A stretch of 64,000 nucleotides of DNA from an uncultured cyanobacterium (GTDB lineage: Bacteria > Cyanobacteriota > Cyanobacteriia > Cyanobacteriales > Nostocaceae), in NCBI GenBank assembly GCA_903848645.1, contig CAINGU010000037.1:62001-126000 (forward strand), given 5' to 3'. Every line of letters begins with the position of its first letter. Within the stretch, counting starts at the first letter, position 1. Position numbers and translations under genes: made by a program. The notes under the pieces are model-generated. The model saw only the letters and a list, made by a program, of their open reading frames with translations, had not been told where the DNA came from and did not search any database. Below are positions 43,888 through 53,650 of the stretch, in pieces.

Positions 43888-45684
43888 TTAATAGGATGAA
43901 CCTGTTTTCCTGTGGTTAATAGCAGTCATGGCATCAGGCTTGAGTAATTTACCGTTATCTACAGTTGCATATATTACCCAGTGATCACCGCATTCTAGTC
44001 GCTGCTGCACTAAACATTCTAGATATGCACAAGCCTCTGTTAAGATGGTACAACCATTATCCGCTTCGGCTTTGGGGAAGTTAGCAAATCTATCTTCTCC
44101 AGGTTTAAAACTCTTGCGGAAATGTTTCATGTATTCCACATGAACACCTTCAGGGAGGATATTCAGCACAAATTTACCACCAGGATATAATAGAGATTCA
44201 ACGGCTCGATCTTTAGCGATCGCTACCGTAATTCCCGGTGGATTAAACGTAGCTTGAGATACCCAAGCTCCCATCATGCCTGTCGAAAATTCTCCCTGCT
44301 TGGCTGCAATGACACATACAGAACCAATAATCCGGCCTACAGCTTGTTCTGTAGGGGTTGCAGCTTGTTGAGGAACACGAACTTTTTTGGCTTTTCGCAA
44401 ACTTTGAGCAAAGTCTGTACCGACTTCTTCGCAATATTTAAGAGTAACTTCATCAGGTTTAAACTTGACTTTCAAGGTATCAAAACCAAAACGATAACCA
44501 GCGTCTCGGAGTTTGCATTCTACCAAGTCTAAAGCTTCACCACTCCAACCGTAAGAACCAAAGACTCCCGCAGGTTTGGTATTATCACCTGTAGAGAGAA
44601 CAATCCCTAATGCGGTATGAATAGGCGTAGGTGCGTGTCCACCAATGGTAGGAGTCCCAATGATAAAACCATCTGCTTGTTCCAAGCTGGTGCGGATTTC
44701 GTCAGCGGTCGCAAATTCACAGTTGACAGATTTAACCGCAACGCCACCTTTGGTTAATCCTAACGCCATCGCTTGTGCTAGGGTGGCAGTGTTGCCATAG
44801 GCGGAAGCGTAGAGAAGTGCTACAGATATTTCTCTATCTTTTTGAGCGCGACTCCATTCACTGTATAACTTTGTTAATTCGATTAAACTGGTGCGTACCA
44901 AGGGTCCATGACCGACCGCATACATTCTGACTTGGAAATCGGATATCTTCTCCAAAGTTGACTCAACATGAGTTGCATGAGGAGCCATGAGGCAATTAAA
45001 GTAATAACGTTGGTCTTCTTTGAAAGTTTCCCAATGATCATCAAATACTTCCTCACCACAGATATGAGCGCCAAAAAGCTTATCTGTAAAGAGAATTTGG
45101 GTTTGTTGGTCATAAGTACAAAGTGCTTCAGGCCAGCGCGGACTAGGAGTAGGTAAGAATTTCAAAACATGACCTTTACCTAAATCTAGGGTTTCTTTCC
45201 CTCGCATGACTAAAACTTTGATATCTTGGTCGGTGAAAGCAACACGTAAATTATTAGCAGCGGGAAGAGAACAAACAAAAGTAATTTGTGGTGCAATTGC
45301 TAAAATTGCTTTTAAAGTTGGCACACGGTTGGGGTTAAAATGTCCCAAAATCACATAATCCAACTTTTGAACATTGATTGTTTTCTGTAATGCTTCTAGA
45401 TAAATTTCTGTAAAGCCTTCCGCTGGAGGGTCTGTTATCGCAGTTTTATCGGCTTCTATTAAATAGCTATTAGAAGTAGTTCCGCGTTCTAGTGCGTATT
45501 CAATTTCAAACCGCAGACGTGACTTACTACGCGATCTCATCACCTTTGTGTTAGTAGCAATTGGTAGTATTTGTACGTCCCTTGGTCTGGAATCGCTCAT
45601 GGATACTTGTTGGGTCGAAAAAACTTGAGAAACCCAATTTTTAGCTGATTCAACAGCATTAGAGAATGAATCTGGAAGTGTCAT
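43888..45684 (-). CDS. flv1: Flavodiiron protein, Flv1 type
   Basis: A 598-residue A-type flavodiiron protein with three parts: a metallo-beta-lactamase-like diiron domain, a flavodoxin domain (from about 290, VALLYASAYGNTATLAQA) and a flavin reductase domain (from about 435). The diiron site is atypical: H-x-N-x-N-R (H115, N117, N119, R120) replaces H-x-E-x-D-H. That loss is known for the Flv1 member of the Flv1/Flv3 heterodimer, which reduces oxygen from photosystem I electrons. It follows flv3 on the same strand. I start at ATG 45684; ATGs at 45756 and 45600 are alternatives. Adjacency of flv3 and flv1 resembles the heterocyst-type B pair. Confidence 0.87.
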   Translation of the reverse strand: MTLPDSFSNAVESAKNWVSQVFSTQQVSMSDSRPRDVQILPIATNTKVMRSRSKSRLRFEIEYALERGTTSNSYLIEADKTAITDPPAEGFTEIYLEALQKTINVQKLDYVILGHFNPNRVPTLKAILAIAPQITFVCSLPAANNLRVAFTDQDIKVLVMRGKETLDLGKGHVLKFLPTPSPRWPEALCTYDQQTQILFTDKLFGAHICGEEVFDDHWETFKEDQRYYFNCLMAPHATHVESTLEKISDFQVRMYAVGHGPLVRTSLIELTKLYSEWSRAQKDREISVALLYASAYGNTATLAQAMALGLTKGGVAVKSVNCEFATADEIRTSLEQADGFIIGTPTIGGHAPTPIHTALGIVLSTGDNTKPAGVFGSYGWSGEALDLVECKLRDAGYRFGFDTLKVKFKPDEVTLKYCEEVGTDFAQSLRKAKKVRVPQQAATPTEQAVGRIIGSVCVIAAKQGEFSTGMMGAWVSQATFNPPGITVAIAKDRAVESLLYPGGKFVLNILPEGVHVEYMKHFRKSFKPGEDRFANFPKAEADNGCTILTEACAYLECLVQQRLECGDHWVIYATVDNGKLLKPDAMTAINHRKTGSSY

Positions 45685-45720
45685 AATAATTATGAAAGAT
45701 GGGTAAATAAATATGAGGAG

Positions 45721-45827
45721 GTAGGGGCGCAGGGCCTGCGCCCAGTCAGGGGTCAAGAGAAAGAAAATTATCCAATGACAAATGATAAATAACTAATGGA
45801 ATGGGCGCAGGCCCTGCGCCCCTACTG
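45721..45827. repeat. Inverted REP-like pair between the flv genes
   Basis: AGGGGCGCAGGGCCTGCGCCC (about 45723-45743) and its inverted copy (about 45804-45824) flank about 60 bp. Each arm is palindromic by itself, so the flv3-flv1 messenger would fold strongly between the cistrons, possibly setting unequal dosage. Confidence 0.8.
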
Positions 45828-45832
45828 ACTAA

Positions 45833-47551
45833 TTAATAGTAATTTCCTACTTTGCGATGACGGACTGCGGTAATTCCATCTGGTTTGGAAACTTTTCCAT
45901 CTGCAACTGTGCAGTATAAAATCCAGTGATCACTACATTCCATGCTATTAACAACTTCACATTCCATGTATGCGAGTGCGTCGGTGAGAATGGGTGAACC
46001 GTTTTTTGCGGTTTGGGTTTTTACTTCTGCAAATCTATCAGCACCGGGATTTAAACGTTTGAGAAAATGCTTTTTTAAGTCTTGATAGTTGCCTTCTTCA
46101 AGAACGTTAAGAACAAAGTGATCGGCTACGTGCAATAAATTATCTAAAGCGCGATCTTTGGCTACAGCAATGGTAAAACCTAAAGGCTGTAAACTAGCTT
46201 GTGTTACCCAAGAAGCGATCATTGCGCCGCTAATATCGCCTTTTTTAGCAGTGACAATATACAAACCATTGCTAATTCTTCCCAACGCTTTTTCCATGTT
46301 TACGTCGAGAGATTTGATTTGTTTAATATTGCGTTCTCGCACTAACAATTGTCCCAAGCCATTTCCGGCTTCTGCAAATTGTTGATAGGTGGAATCTGTG
46401 GGGGTTTCTTTAATGCGAATAGCTGGGAAAGCTTCCTTAATACCTAAATCAATAAATTTGCGTCTGAGAGTATCAATAGGTTCATCATCGCCACCATAGG
46501 ATTCAAATAACCCCACAACTTGTTTGTTTTTGGCAACTGCTAATAATGAACTAATTGCCGCTTGCGCTTTAATTGCGCTAGTAGAAGGCATCCCTACAAT
46601 TAAACCAGATGCTCTGCCGGCTAATTCTTGAATTTCTTGACTTTCTGCGGTGTTTAAATCCAATACTTCTACACCAACACCAGCTTTTTGCAAACCATCA
46701 CCAATTGCGTGTGCCAAGCGATCGCTATGTCCATAACCAGAGACATAAAACAAACCTACAGTAGTTTCTGTTTTTGCTTGTTTTTGACTCCAATTGTGAT
46801 AACATTCTCTGAGAATATCAAGATTATGATATAATAATGGTCCGTGTCCATTGGCAATAATTTTAATTTCACCAAGTTCACCCATTCTCTTCATTGCATT
46901 CAGCAAAGAACGAGCATTTGGCCCCATTAAACAATCGTAATAAAAGCGAAAATCAGCTTCAATTGCTTCTAAATCTTCGTCGAAAGTGCGATCATCACAG
47001 AAGTGCATTCCGAAAGCATCACAAGTGTAGAGGATTTGGGTTTTACGATCAAAGCTAAAAATAGTATCTGGCCAGTGTAAATTCGGCGCACTGACAAATT
47101 CCATTTCATGTTCTTTACCAATTTTTATGCGATCGCCACTTTTGACAATTCGCTTAGAAAAAGGCTCATGTACCAAACCTTCTAAAAATTGCAAAGCTAC
47201 TTTAGAAGCTAAAACAGTTGCTCTGGGTGCTAACTGTAAAATATCTTCTACCAAACCACTATGATCAGGTTCAGTATGGCTAACAATTATATAATCAATA
47301 GTCTTAGGATTAACTAAACCCTTGAGAGTCTCTAAATAAAGTTCACGAAACTTCTGGTGAGAAGTATCAATTAAAACTGTTTGTTCACCTCTAATTAAAT
47401 ATGAATTATAGGTTGTACCATTTTGTAAACCAAATTCAATATCAAAACGATCCCGATCCCAGTCAAGAGAACGAATCGCAGTGGTATTAGGGGCAATTTC
47501 TACAGTTTGTATAGTTAATCGGTTCTGAACGTTCTCTGATATCGCTACCAT
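45833..47551 (-). CDS. flv3: Flavodiiron protein, Flv3 type
   Basis: A 572-residue flavodiiron protein with the same three modules as Flv1. The diiron ligands are canonical: H92, E94, D96, H97 in SHTEPDHSG, then NLHWPD, CDAFG and GHGPLL in order. Flavodoxin (from about 263, VGLFYVSGYGHSDRLA) and flavin reductase (ALGRISNGLYIVTAKKG...) domains follow. Flv3 pairs with Flv1 in oxygen photoreduction to water without superoxide; in heterocysts an equivalent pair protects nitrogenase. The upstream 378 bp contain only AT-rich sequence, a CACTTACC/CATCACCC repeat fragment and the start of ccmP on the other strand. Confidence 0.92.
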   Translation of the reverse strand: MVAISENVQNRLTIQTVEIAPNTTAIRSLDWDRDRFDIEFGLQNGTTYNSYLIRGEQTVLIDTSHQKFRELYLETLKGLVNPKTIDYIIVSHTEPDHSGLVEDILQLAPRATVLASKVALQFLEGLVHEPFSKRIVKSGDRIKIGKEHEMEFVSAPNLHWPDTIFSFDRKTQILYTCDAFGMHFCDDRTFDEDLEAIEADFRFYYDCLMGPNARSLLNAMKRMGELGEIKIIANGHGPLLYHNLDILRECYHNWSQKQAKTETTVGLFYVSGYGHSDRLAHAIGDGLQKAGVGVEVLDLNTAESQEIQELAGRASGLIVGMPSTSAIKAQAAISSLLAVAKNKQVVGLFESYGGDDEPIDTLRRKFIDLGIKEAFPAIRIKETPTDSTYQQFAEAGNGLGQLLVRERNIKQIKSLDVNMEKALGRISNGLYIVTAKKGDISGAMIASWVTQASLQPLGFTIAVAKDRALDNLLHVADHFVLNVLEEGNYQDLKKHFLKRLNPGADRFAEVKTQTAKNGSPILTDALAYMECEVVNSMECSDHWILYCTVADGKVSKPDGITAVRHRKVGNYY

Positions 47552-47929
47552 GATTTCACAAGAGTAAATAAATAAACAATAATTTCTTCTGCCCCTATTC
47601 TCGCTATTATTCTTTTTTAAAGCTGTAATGAAAAGTATATTTCGGAAAATTAAAGTTGTAATAATAGATACAGTTTTCAGGCATATTTCTTAACTCATAA
47701 AATACACCGAACAATTAAGAATTAAAAATTAAAAAAGCTTAGGACTTAGACTTTTGATTCACTTTGGATTATAGCTTTATTTCTTTTAGGATGTTCTAGA
47801 AAGAGCAATAGACAAAAGTTATACCCATCACCCACTACCACTTACCAATTACCAAATCAGTCCACTTTAACGGTAAACTCATATATTGCCACAATAAACC
47901 TTTACCATCATGACTGGAGAATTAAGACT
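47552..47929. other. Divergent promoter region flv3/ccmP
   Basis: This 378-bp gap between divergently oriented flv3 and ccmP holds no gene that I can see. It is AT-rich and has a short CATCACCC/CACTTACC/AATTACC repeat-like run around 47828-47857. No clear NtcA (GTA-N8-TAC) site is visible. Confidence 0.6.
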
Positions 47930-48571
47930 TTGGGTATAGAATTACGCAGCTTCGTATTTCTAGACAATCTGCAACCTCAACACGCCGCATATATGGGAAC
48001 AGTAGCCCAGGGTTTCTTACCATTACCGGGGGATACATCCCTATGGATTGAAATTTCCCCCGGTATCGAAATCAACAAGATTACGGACGTAGCCCTAAAA
48101 TCCGCTTCCGTTCGTCCTGGAGTGCAAGTAGTAGAACGGCTATATGGACTTTTAGAAGTACATTCTGGCTCTCAAGGGGAAACGCGAGCCGCTGGAGATG
48201 CAATTTTGGCATTTTTAGGCGTGAAAAAAGAGGAATGTATTAAACCTCGTGTAATTTCTAGCCAGATTATTCGCAATATTGACGCTTATCAAACCCAACT
48301 GATTAACCGTACCCGTCGCGGACAACTGCTATTAGCGGGACAAACTCTCTATGTATTAGAAGTTGAACCGGCGGCTTATGCTGCACTAGCGGCTAATGAA
48401 GCAGAAAAAGCCGCGCAAATTAATATTTTGGAAGTTCAAGCTGTAGGTAGTTTTGGCCGACTTTATTTAGGTGGCTCAGAACAGAATATTTTAGCAGGAG
48501 CAGCGGGCGCTTTAGCAGCAATTGAAAATTCACCAGGAAGGGAAAATCCTCAAGGTAAGCGTAACGAGTAA
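47930..48571 (+). CDS. ccmP: Carboxysome shell protein CcmP
   Basis: A 213-residue tandem-BMC protein; the two BMC repeats start near residues 1 and 105. Key sequences are [61 protein letters not shown] and, in the second domain, [18 protein letters not shown]. CcmP forms trimers that stack to make gated pores in the beta-carboxysome shell. Translation starts at TTG (47930), which gives the conserved MGIELRS N-terminus, with GGAG 11 bp upstream; an overlapping ATG at 47910 is out of frame. Confidence 0.93.
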   Translation: MGIELRSFVFLDNLQPQHAAYMGTVAQGFLPLPGDTSLWIEISPGIEINKITDVALKSASVRPGVQVVERLYGLLEVHSGSQGETRAAGDAILAFLGVKKEECIKPRVISSQIIRNIDAYQTQLINRTRRGQLLLAGQTLYVLEVEPAAYAALAANEAEKAAQINILEVQAVGSFGRLYLGGSEQNILAGAAGALAAIENSPGRENPQGKRNE

Positions 48572-48607
48572 ATATTAGTGAAGCAAAGGTTCAACAAGGA
48601 GTAAAAA

Positions 48608-49378
48608 ATGGCAAATCAACAACATCTTAATTTATTACGATCAGGTGCGGTTACTTGGATAGAATGGAGAAACAAAAATCCCCATATTGAAATTGATCTT
48701 AGCTGTGCCAATCTACTAGGAGAAAACCTGCGGGGGGCAAATCTTCAAGGAGTAAATTTGAATAAAGTCAATTTAGCTCACGCTTTATTAGTGCGAACTA
48801 ATTTTAGTCATGCTAATCTCAGTAATGCTATTTTTTACCAAGCCAAATTAATTGAAGCTAATTTGAGTAAAGCTAACTTGAGTATTGCTAATTTGAATGG
48901 TGCAATCTTGACACAGGCTGATTTAAGTTTTGGAAACTTTATTGGTGCTGATTTGAGTGGTGCAAATCTAGAAAATGCTATGATTAAGGATGCCAATTTA
49001 ATTGGTACAGATTTCCAAAATGCTAATTTAAAAGATGCTGATTTATCAGCAGCACAACTGATTCGTAGTAATTTAAGTTTTGCAAATTTAATTGCAGTTA
49101 ATTTAATTACTGCTAACCTGAGCGAAGCAAATTTATATGAAGCAGAATTAATGACTGCTCAACTTTATCAAGCTAACTTACATAAAGCTAATTTAACTAA
49201 GGCTCATTTAGGAAACGCATTTTTATCTAAAGCTAATTTGACGGAAGCAAATTTAACGGAAACTGATTTAAGTTGGGCAAATTTGAAAGGTGCGAATTTA
49301 GTCGGGGCAAATTTACAAGGTGCGAATCTTCGGGGTGCAAATCTTCAGGGAGCAAATCTGAAAGGGACGATTTTATAA
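48608..49378 (+). CDS. Pentapeptide-repeat protein
   Basis: A 256-residue protein composed, from residue 30 to the end, of A(N/D)LXX pentapeptides (ANLLGENLRGANLQGVNLN...), predicting a right-handed quadrilateral beta-helix of about ten coils. Such proteins are common in cyanobacteria with unknown functions; some mimic DNA. It starts 36 bp after ccmP on the same strand, preceded by an AAGGAG ribosome binding site, so it may be co-expressed with ccmP. No signal peptide is present. Confidence 0.92.
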   Translation: MANQQHLNLLRSGAVTWIEWRNKNPHIEIDLSCANLLGENLRGANLQGVNLNKVNLAHALLVRTNFSHANLSNAIFYQAKLIEANLSKANLSIANLNGAILTQADLSFGNFIGADLSGANLENAMIKDANLIGTDFQNANLKDADLSAAQLIRSNLSFANLIAVNLITANLSEANLYEAELMTAQLYQANLHKANLTKAHLGNAFLSKANLTEANLTETDLSWANLKGANLVGANLQGANLRGANLQGANLKGTIL

Positions 49379-49595
49379 AAGATTAATTAGGGAAAATTTC
49401 ATCTATCTAGGGAAATAGATTTTAGTTTGTAATTAATCTAAAATTAACCTATTGATAAAAAAGCTCTTTTTTTTGAACAAAGCTGTAATTTTTGGAAAAA
49501 GTCTGATAGATTATCGGTATTGAGTTTTTCATTGTCAGTCTCATCTGAAAGAATTTTATCAACTCGATTCCCTGTTATTAATTTACTTGTTTTAT

Positions 49596-50114
49596 ATGGA
49601 TATCTTGTTTGCTCACGGTGAAGAAAGTAAAAACATCATCGGATGTTATGGAAATATTGAAGGAATTGCGGCTGTGGTTGTCACAGTATTTCCAGACAAT
49701 AGCAAGTATGAAATTATTGACTCTGTGTTCCGTCGTCGTCTCGGACTGAAGCCAACTGCTGATGATTTGCTAGAAATGGCTAACACCCATAAAGTTAAAT
49801 ATATTATCAGCAATAAACTCATGGAAAATGTTTACCATGGGGGAACATTAGAAAAAAATTATGAGTTTCCTGTAGAGATTCAATGGGAAACCAATGAAAT
49901 TAATGTTGAGAAATTGCTATTTTTAACCGAATGTTATCTCAATGAAGGGAGGTTAAATTTAGCTGCTGATGTCGAAAACGTCATAGAAAAAGAATTACGA
50001 TCTTTCGATCTCCAAAAATGCCAGGATTATGGTCAAGCCAGCCACAGGCTATTTGCATTCTTTCATGCGATCTCTGCTGCGCGTTCATCCACTCCCTCCT
50101 GGGCAAAATCTTAA
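49596..50114 (+). CDS. Hypothetical protein, N-terminus reminiscent of a regulatory domain
   Basis: A 172-residue protein I do not recognise. The N-terminal 95 residues (MDILFAHGEESKNIIGCYGNIEGIAAVVVTVFPDN...) look alpha/beta; the rest is helical, ending in SARSSTPSWAKS. The first in-frame ATG is 49596; a TTG at 49587 is less likely. It is alone, 128 bp before the radical SAM gene in the same direction. Confidence 0.5.
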   Translation: MDILFAHGEESKNIIGCYGNIEGIAAVVVTVFPDNSKYEIIDSVFRRRLGLKPTADDLLEMANTHKVKYIISNKLMENVYHGGTLEKNYEFPVEIQWETNEINVEKLLFLTECYLNEGRLNLAADVENVIEKELRSFDLQKCQDYGQASHRLFAFFHAISAARSSTPSWAKS

Positions 50115-50242
50115 GAGAACCTAAAGGTTGATTACACAAAATAATCAAACTTTAAAAAGCTTATATTTTCTTTCTCCACACTTTTTCAAAGTCTCGCTAT
50201 ATTAGCAAGTAATAGGAAAAGTTGAAAAGGAGTTGACAAAAG

Positions 50243-50866
50243 ATGGAAACTAAGCCCATGAACCCATCTCTAGGACTCGCGGACATTCCCCCCGGTTATC
50301 TTAACATTATGGGTTATGTTGACCAATCAGAAGTTAATGGACCTGGTTGTCGGGCTGTTGTCTGGGTACAAGGTTGTAACCGTGAATGTTCTGGTTGCTT
50401 TAATCCCGACTCCTGGGCATTTGAGATTAATGATTTAGTGGCTATTGATAGCCTAGCTGAAAGTATTCTCAAAAATCCTCAGAATACAGGTGTAACTTTT
50501 TCCGGTGGTGAGCCATTTTGGCAAGCACCTGCATTAACAATTCTAGCGAAAAAGTTAAAAGCAGCGGGTTTAAATATCATGTCTTTTACTGGTTTCACAC
50601 TTCAACAATTACAATCTAATTCTGCCCCTCCAGGTGCAAAAGAATTGTTAGCAGAATTAGATATTTTGATTGATGGTCCTTTTGTCAAATCTCTAGCAGT
50701 TAATTCTCCTGATTCTCCCGTTTCTTCTAGCAATCAAAATGTGAATATCTTTAACCCAGAATTTGCAGATAAAATCACTTGGGCTAGTGATCAAATTGAA
50801 GTTCATATTCTCAAAGATGGTAATCGTATTGTTACAGGTTATCAAGGTTTGTTGGAATTAAGTTAA
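50243..50866 (+). CDS. NrdG-like radical SAM protein
   Basis: A 207-residue radical SAM protein with Cys45-x3-Cys49-x2-Cys52 (GCNRECSGC) binding the [4Fe-4S] cluster and the SGGEPF motif near residue 92. Architecture fits the class III ribonucleotide reductase activase (NrdG/PflA) group or a 4Fe-4S single-cluster protein; no nrdD is in the window, so the substrate is unknown. An AAGGAG ribosome binding site lies just upstream. It ends in a hairpin terminator. Confidence 0.8.
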   Translation: METKPMNPSLGLADIPPGYLNIMGYVDQSEVNGPGCRAVVWVQGCNRECSGCFNPDSWAFEINDLVAIDSLAESILKNPQNTGVTFSGGEPFWQAPALTILAKKLKAAGLNIMSFTGFTLQQLQSNSAPPGAKELLAELDILIDGPFVKSLAVNSPDSPVSSSNQNVNIFNPEFADKITWASDQIEVHILKDGNRIVTGYQGLLELS

Positions 50867-50877
50867 TTTTAGAGAGG

Positions 50878-50912
50878 CTGAAAAATACATCTTTGTTTTT
50901 CAGTCTTTCACA
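50878..50912 (+). terminator. Rho-independent terminator
   Basis: CTGAAAAA (50878-50885) pairs with TTTTTCAG (50896-50903) followed by a short T run, just after the radical SAM gene stop. Confidence 0.75.
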
Positions 50913-51008
50913 TTTATTGGCAAAACATAAATAAAATTCGTTACAGAAAGAAGTCAAGAGGACGGGTTTAGCAAAAGCTTATTGGTGTTAACTTAACGTA
51001 ACAACCAT

Positions 51009-51147
51009 AGCCCGCCTGGGAATTAATTCCCAGTCTCATAGCAAAAGTTGTCTTTTGATGACTAAAAGAACTAGAAAATTTTTTAAATCGTTTAGTTTAC
51101 TTTAGTAAACTTTAGCTATTAGCCTGGAACTTGAGTTCCAGGCGGGT
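51009..51147. repeat. REP-doublet element C
   Basis: Two inverted arms share GCCCGCCTGG-A-ATT/CAAG-TTCCAGG-type sequences (51009-51044 and about 51112-51147) around a central AGTTTAC-TTTA-GTAAACT palindrome (51094-51111). This fills most of the 356-bp gap between the radical SAM gene and modBC. I see no gene in the gap. Confidence 0.75.
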
Positions 51148-51222
51148 CTGTCAGCCAAACAAATAAGCCATCTGTAGCTTAAATTGAAACCAATGAGTTT
51201 TTGCTTTACCCCTACATATTAT

Positions 51223-53019
51223 TTACTCCATTAAGATTAACTGCGACGGTTCTAACCGCACATACCAAGGAAAAGGTTGATCTTGAATATTTACCCATTT
51301 TTCTTTATAAATTTCCCCTTGTAAGTGATAATCATGGGGATGATTACCAGCAGAATGTAGTTTGAGGAATACTGTCATCCTGTGGGGTGTTTCACTGGTG
51401 CGGACTAAATAACAGGGAAAGGTATTTACTTGCTGAGGATCTTTAGTCAAAATTAGATGATGAGCGCGAATACCAACATGAGATAATTCTGAAGGAATTT
51501 TTTCTCTAACTTCCAGCGTACAATCCCAATCAATTGCTTCTATCTGTTGAGGAGATAAAGCATTAGCACGGGAAAAGTTTTTACAACCAGTAATTTGAGC
51601 AACATTCACACTAGCAGGATGTTGAAAAATCTCATATTTAGAACCATGATGAGCTTGTTTTCCCTGTTCTAATACTAACAAATTGGGACATAGCCGATAA
51701 GCCTCTTCCATATTATGAGTCACAAACAAAGTTACTCCAGAATAATCATCCAGAATTTCTGTAACTTGTTGTTCTAATTGACTGCGTAAATGTGTATCTA
51801 GGGCGGAAAATGGTTCATCTAAAAGTAATGCTTCTGGTTTGCTGGCTAACGCCCTAGCTAATGCTATTCGTTGCTGTTGTCCCCCAGAAAGTTGGTGCGG
51901 ATAGCGATCGCCAAATCCTTGTAATTGCATCGTTATTAATTGCTTTTCTACCTCTTCTCTAGCATTTAGATATTTTGGTAAACCAAAAGTGATATTTTGC
52001 GCCACAGTCATATGTGGAAATAAGGCATAGTTTTGGAATAAAAAACCAATCCGTCGTTGATGAATAGGAATATTAATTTTCTTTTCTGAGTCAAATAATA
52101 CTCTACCATTTAAAATTATCTGTCCTTTATTCGGTGTTTCTATCCCCGCTAGACAACGCAAAATCATACTTTTCCCTGCCCCAGAGCTTCCCAATAATCC
52201 TAATGGTTGATTATCAGTCTTAAAAGCAACTTGCAAATGAAAATTAGCCAGTCTTTTTTCAATATCTAAAAATAATCCAGATGTGTGAGAATCAATTAAT
52301 AAGGAAGAAGATTTATTCGCTAATTCTATTTGATTGATTAGTGTTTTTATAGATTTGGATTTATATGGAAATTCTTGCCAGAAATTTGCTAAAATAATTC
52401 CTGAAAGGGAAATAATCATAATAGCAATTGACCAAAACCAAGCTTCATTCATTGCACCCGCTTCCACAGCAAAATATATTGCCATTGGCATTGTTTGAGT
52501 TTGTCCAGGGATATTACCTGCTAACATCAAAGTTGCCCCAAATTCACCTAAAGCCCGCGCAAAAGCTAAGGTAGTGGCAGCTACAATCCCAGGAAATGCT
52601 AGGGGTAAACTAATCCGCCAAAAAATTGTGAATTCTTTCGCACCCAACGTTCTCGCTACTCGTAAAAGATTGGCATCAATTTGACTAAAAGCTCCCAATG
52701 CAGTTTTATACATTAATGGGAAGGAAACTACTGTAGCCGCGATCGCTGCACCATACCAAGTAAAAACAATTGTGGTATCAAACGGTTCTAATAGTTTACC
52801 AACTGGACCATTTTTACCAAAAAATAGCAGCAGTAAAAATCCCACCACAGTAGGTGGTAAAATCAGCGGTGCAACAAATATCCCCTCAATTAAAGATTTG
52901 GCTTTACCCCGATATCCCAACATCCAATAAGCAGCAGATATACCCAAAAAGAAAGTAATAAACGTTGCTAGTAAAGCTGTTTTGAGAGATATCCAAAGCG
53001 GTGATAAATCCTGTGGCAT
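51223..53019 (-). CDS. modBC: Fused molybdate ABC transporter permease-ATPase ModBC
   Basis: A 598-residue fusion. Residues 1-215 are the ModB permease with six helices and the EAA-like loop (DANLLRVARTLGAKEFTIFWRISLPLAFPGI). Residues about 245-460 are the ModC ATPase: Walker A GSSGAGKS at 277-284, signature LSGGQQQR at 377-384, Walker B ALLLDEPFSALD. The last 100 residues form a Mop/TOBE-type regulatory domain. The fused modBC form is known from heterocystous cyanobacteria. ModA is encoded 4.3 kb away on the same strand, with a regulator and nifH between. Two TACCAA-N5-TTGGTA-type sites precede the gene. Confidence 0.93.
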   Translation of the reverse strand: MPQDLSPLWISLKTALLATFITFFLGISAAYWMLGYRGKAKSLIEGIFVAPLILPPTVVGFLLLLFFGKNGPVGKLLEPFDTTIVFTWYGAAIAATVVSFPLMYKTALGAFSQIDANLLRVARTLGAKEFTIFWRISLPLAFPGIVAATTLAFARALGEFGATLMLAGNIPGQTQTMPMAIYFAVEAGAMNEAWFWSIAIMIISLSGIILANFWQEFPYKSKSIKTLINQIELANKSSSLLIDSHTSGLFLDIEKRLANFHLQVAFKTDNQPLGLLGSSGAGKSMILRCLAGIETPNKGQIILNGRVLFDSEKKINIPIHQRRIGFLFQNYALFPHMTVAQNITFGLPKYLNAREEVEKQLITMQLQGFGDRYPHQLSGGQQQRIALARALASKPEALLLDEPFSALDTHLRSQLEQQVTEILDDYSGVTLFVTHNMEEAYRLCPNLLVLEQGKQAHHGSKYEIFQHPASVNVAQITGCKNFSRANALSPQQIEAIDWDCTLEVREKIPSELSHVGIRAHHLILTKDPQQVNTFPCYLVRTSETPHRMTVFLKLHSAGNHPHDYHLQGEIYKEKWVNIQDQPFPWYVRLEPSQLILME

Positions 53020-53056
53020 AGTTTTTAAGGTTTGACTACATAGTTCAATTGATTTA

Positions 53057-53125
53057 AATCAACTTAGTTGGTATTATACCTGGAAATAGAAATATTTCAG
53101 GACAATGCTACCAAAAATTTTGGTA
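53057..53125. promoter_or_regulatory. Two operator-like palindromes upstream of modBC
   Basis: TACCAA-AAATT-TTGGTA at 53109-53125 is a perfect 6+6 palindrome with 5-base spacer. AATCAA-CTTAG-TTGGTA at 53057-53073 is a weaker match with one perfect arm. They lie 38 and 90 bp upstream of the modBC ATG. The same motif recurs upstream of modA, the 85-residue gene and the porin. Confidence 0.6.
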
Positions 53126-53275
53126 AAAATCTTAAACATGATTGTCAATTTACCTTAAAGAGCATTTAGTTATGTTCAATAATGTAGAGATGTTACATAA
53201 CACATCTCTACACACATTCCAGAAAATGCACAGTTAAATGCAGTAAATACTGAAGTAATGATCAATATAGACTTT

Positions 53276-53650
53276 TCAGCTATTAGGGAAGTCCTCTTCT
53301 GGTAAGATGTCAGCTATATTTATTACCCAGGGTATGCCATTATTCACTGGTGAAATAATGTTAATTTTGGCTTGGTTAGCAAACCGTTTTAACGTTTTGG
53401 CAAAGTAGGGAACAGTAGTCATAATATTCTGGTAACTTTCAATATCATTACACACCATAATTAACATCAAAATACCACTATTGATTTTGAAATACCAATG
53501 ACAACTAGATAATGAAATGCGTACCGTACTATTACAAGCTAGAAAAAATCTCTGTTTAGTGACTTCTTCCAATTGACAGAGTAATATTTCACTGATTTGC
53601 GTAATTTTAGAAGAAGGCAAATCATCTGGAGATAGATATGGTTTAGTCAT
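53276..53650 (-). CDS. Small protein of a two-member family flanking the nifH locus (copy 1)
   Basis: A 124-residue protein with Y-L-SPDDLPSSKITQISEILL, a central SSCHWYFKIN and IPWVINIADI near the end. It matches the protein at 56802 along its whole length (same order of LSPDDLPxSxITxI, SxCHWYxxxN, GxPWxIxxxxI), so they are paralogues. I do not know the function. They stand on opposite sides of the regulator-nifH pair and on opposite strands, facing outward. No signal peptide or membrane segment. Confidence 0.7.
   Translation of the reverse strand: MTKPYLSPDDLPSSKITQISEILLCQLEEVTKQRFFLACNSTVRISLSSCHWYFKINSGILMLIMVCNDIESYQNIMTTVPYFAKTLKRFANQAKINIISPVNNGIPWVINIADILPEEDFPNS

Noticed and set aside
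47552..47929. NtcA site before flv3 or ccmP
   Set aside because: No GTA-N8-TAC with a properly placed -10 box could be found by eye.
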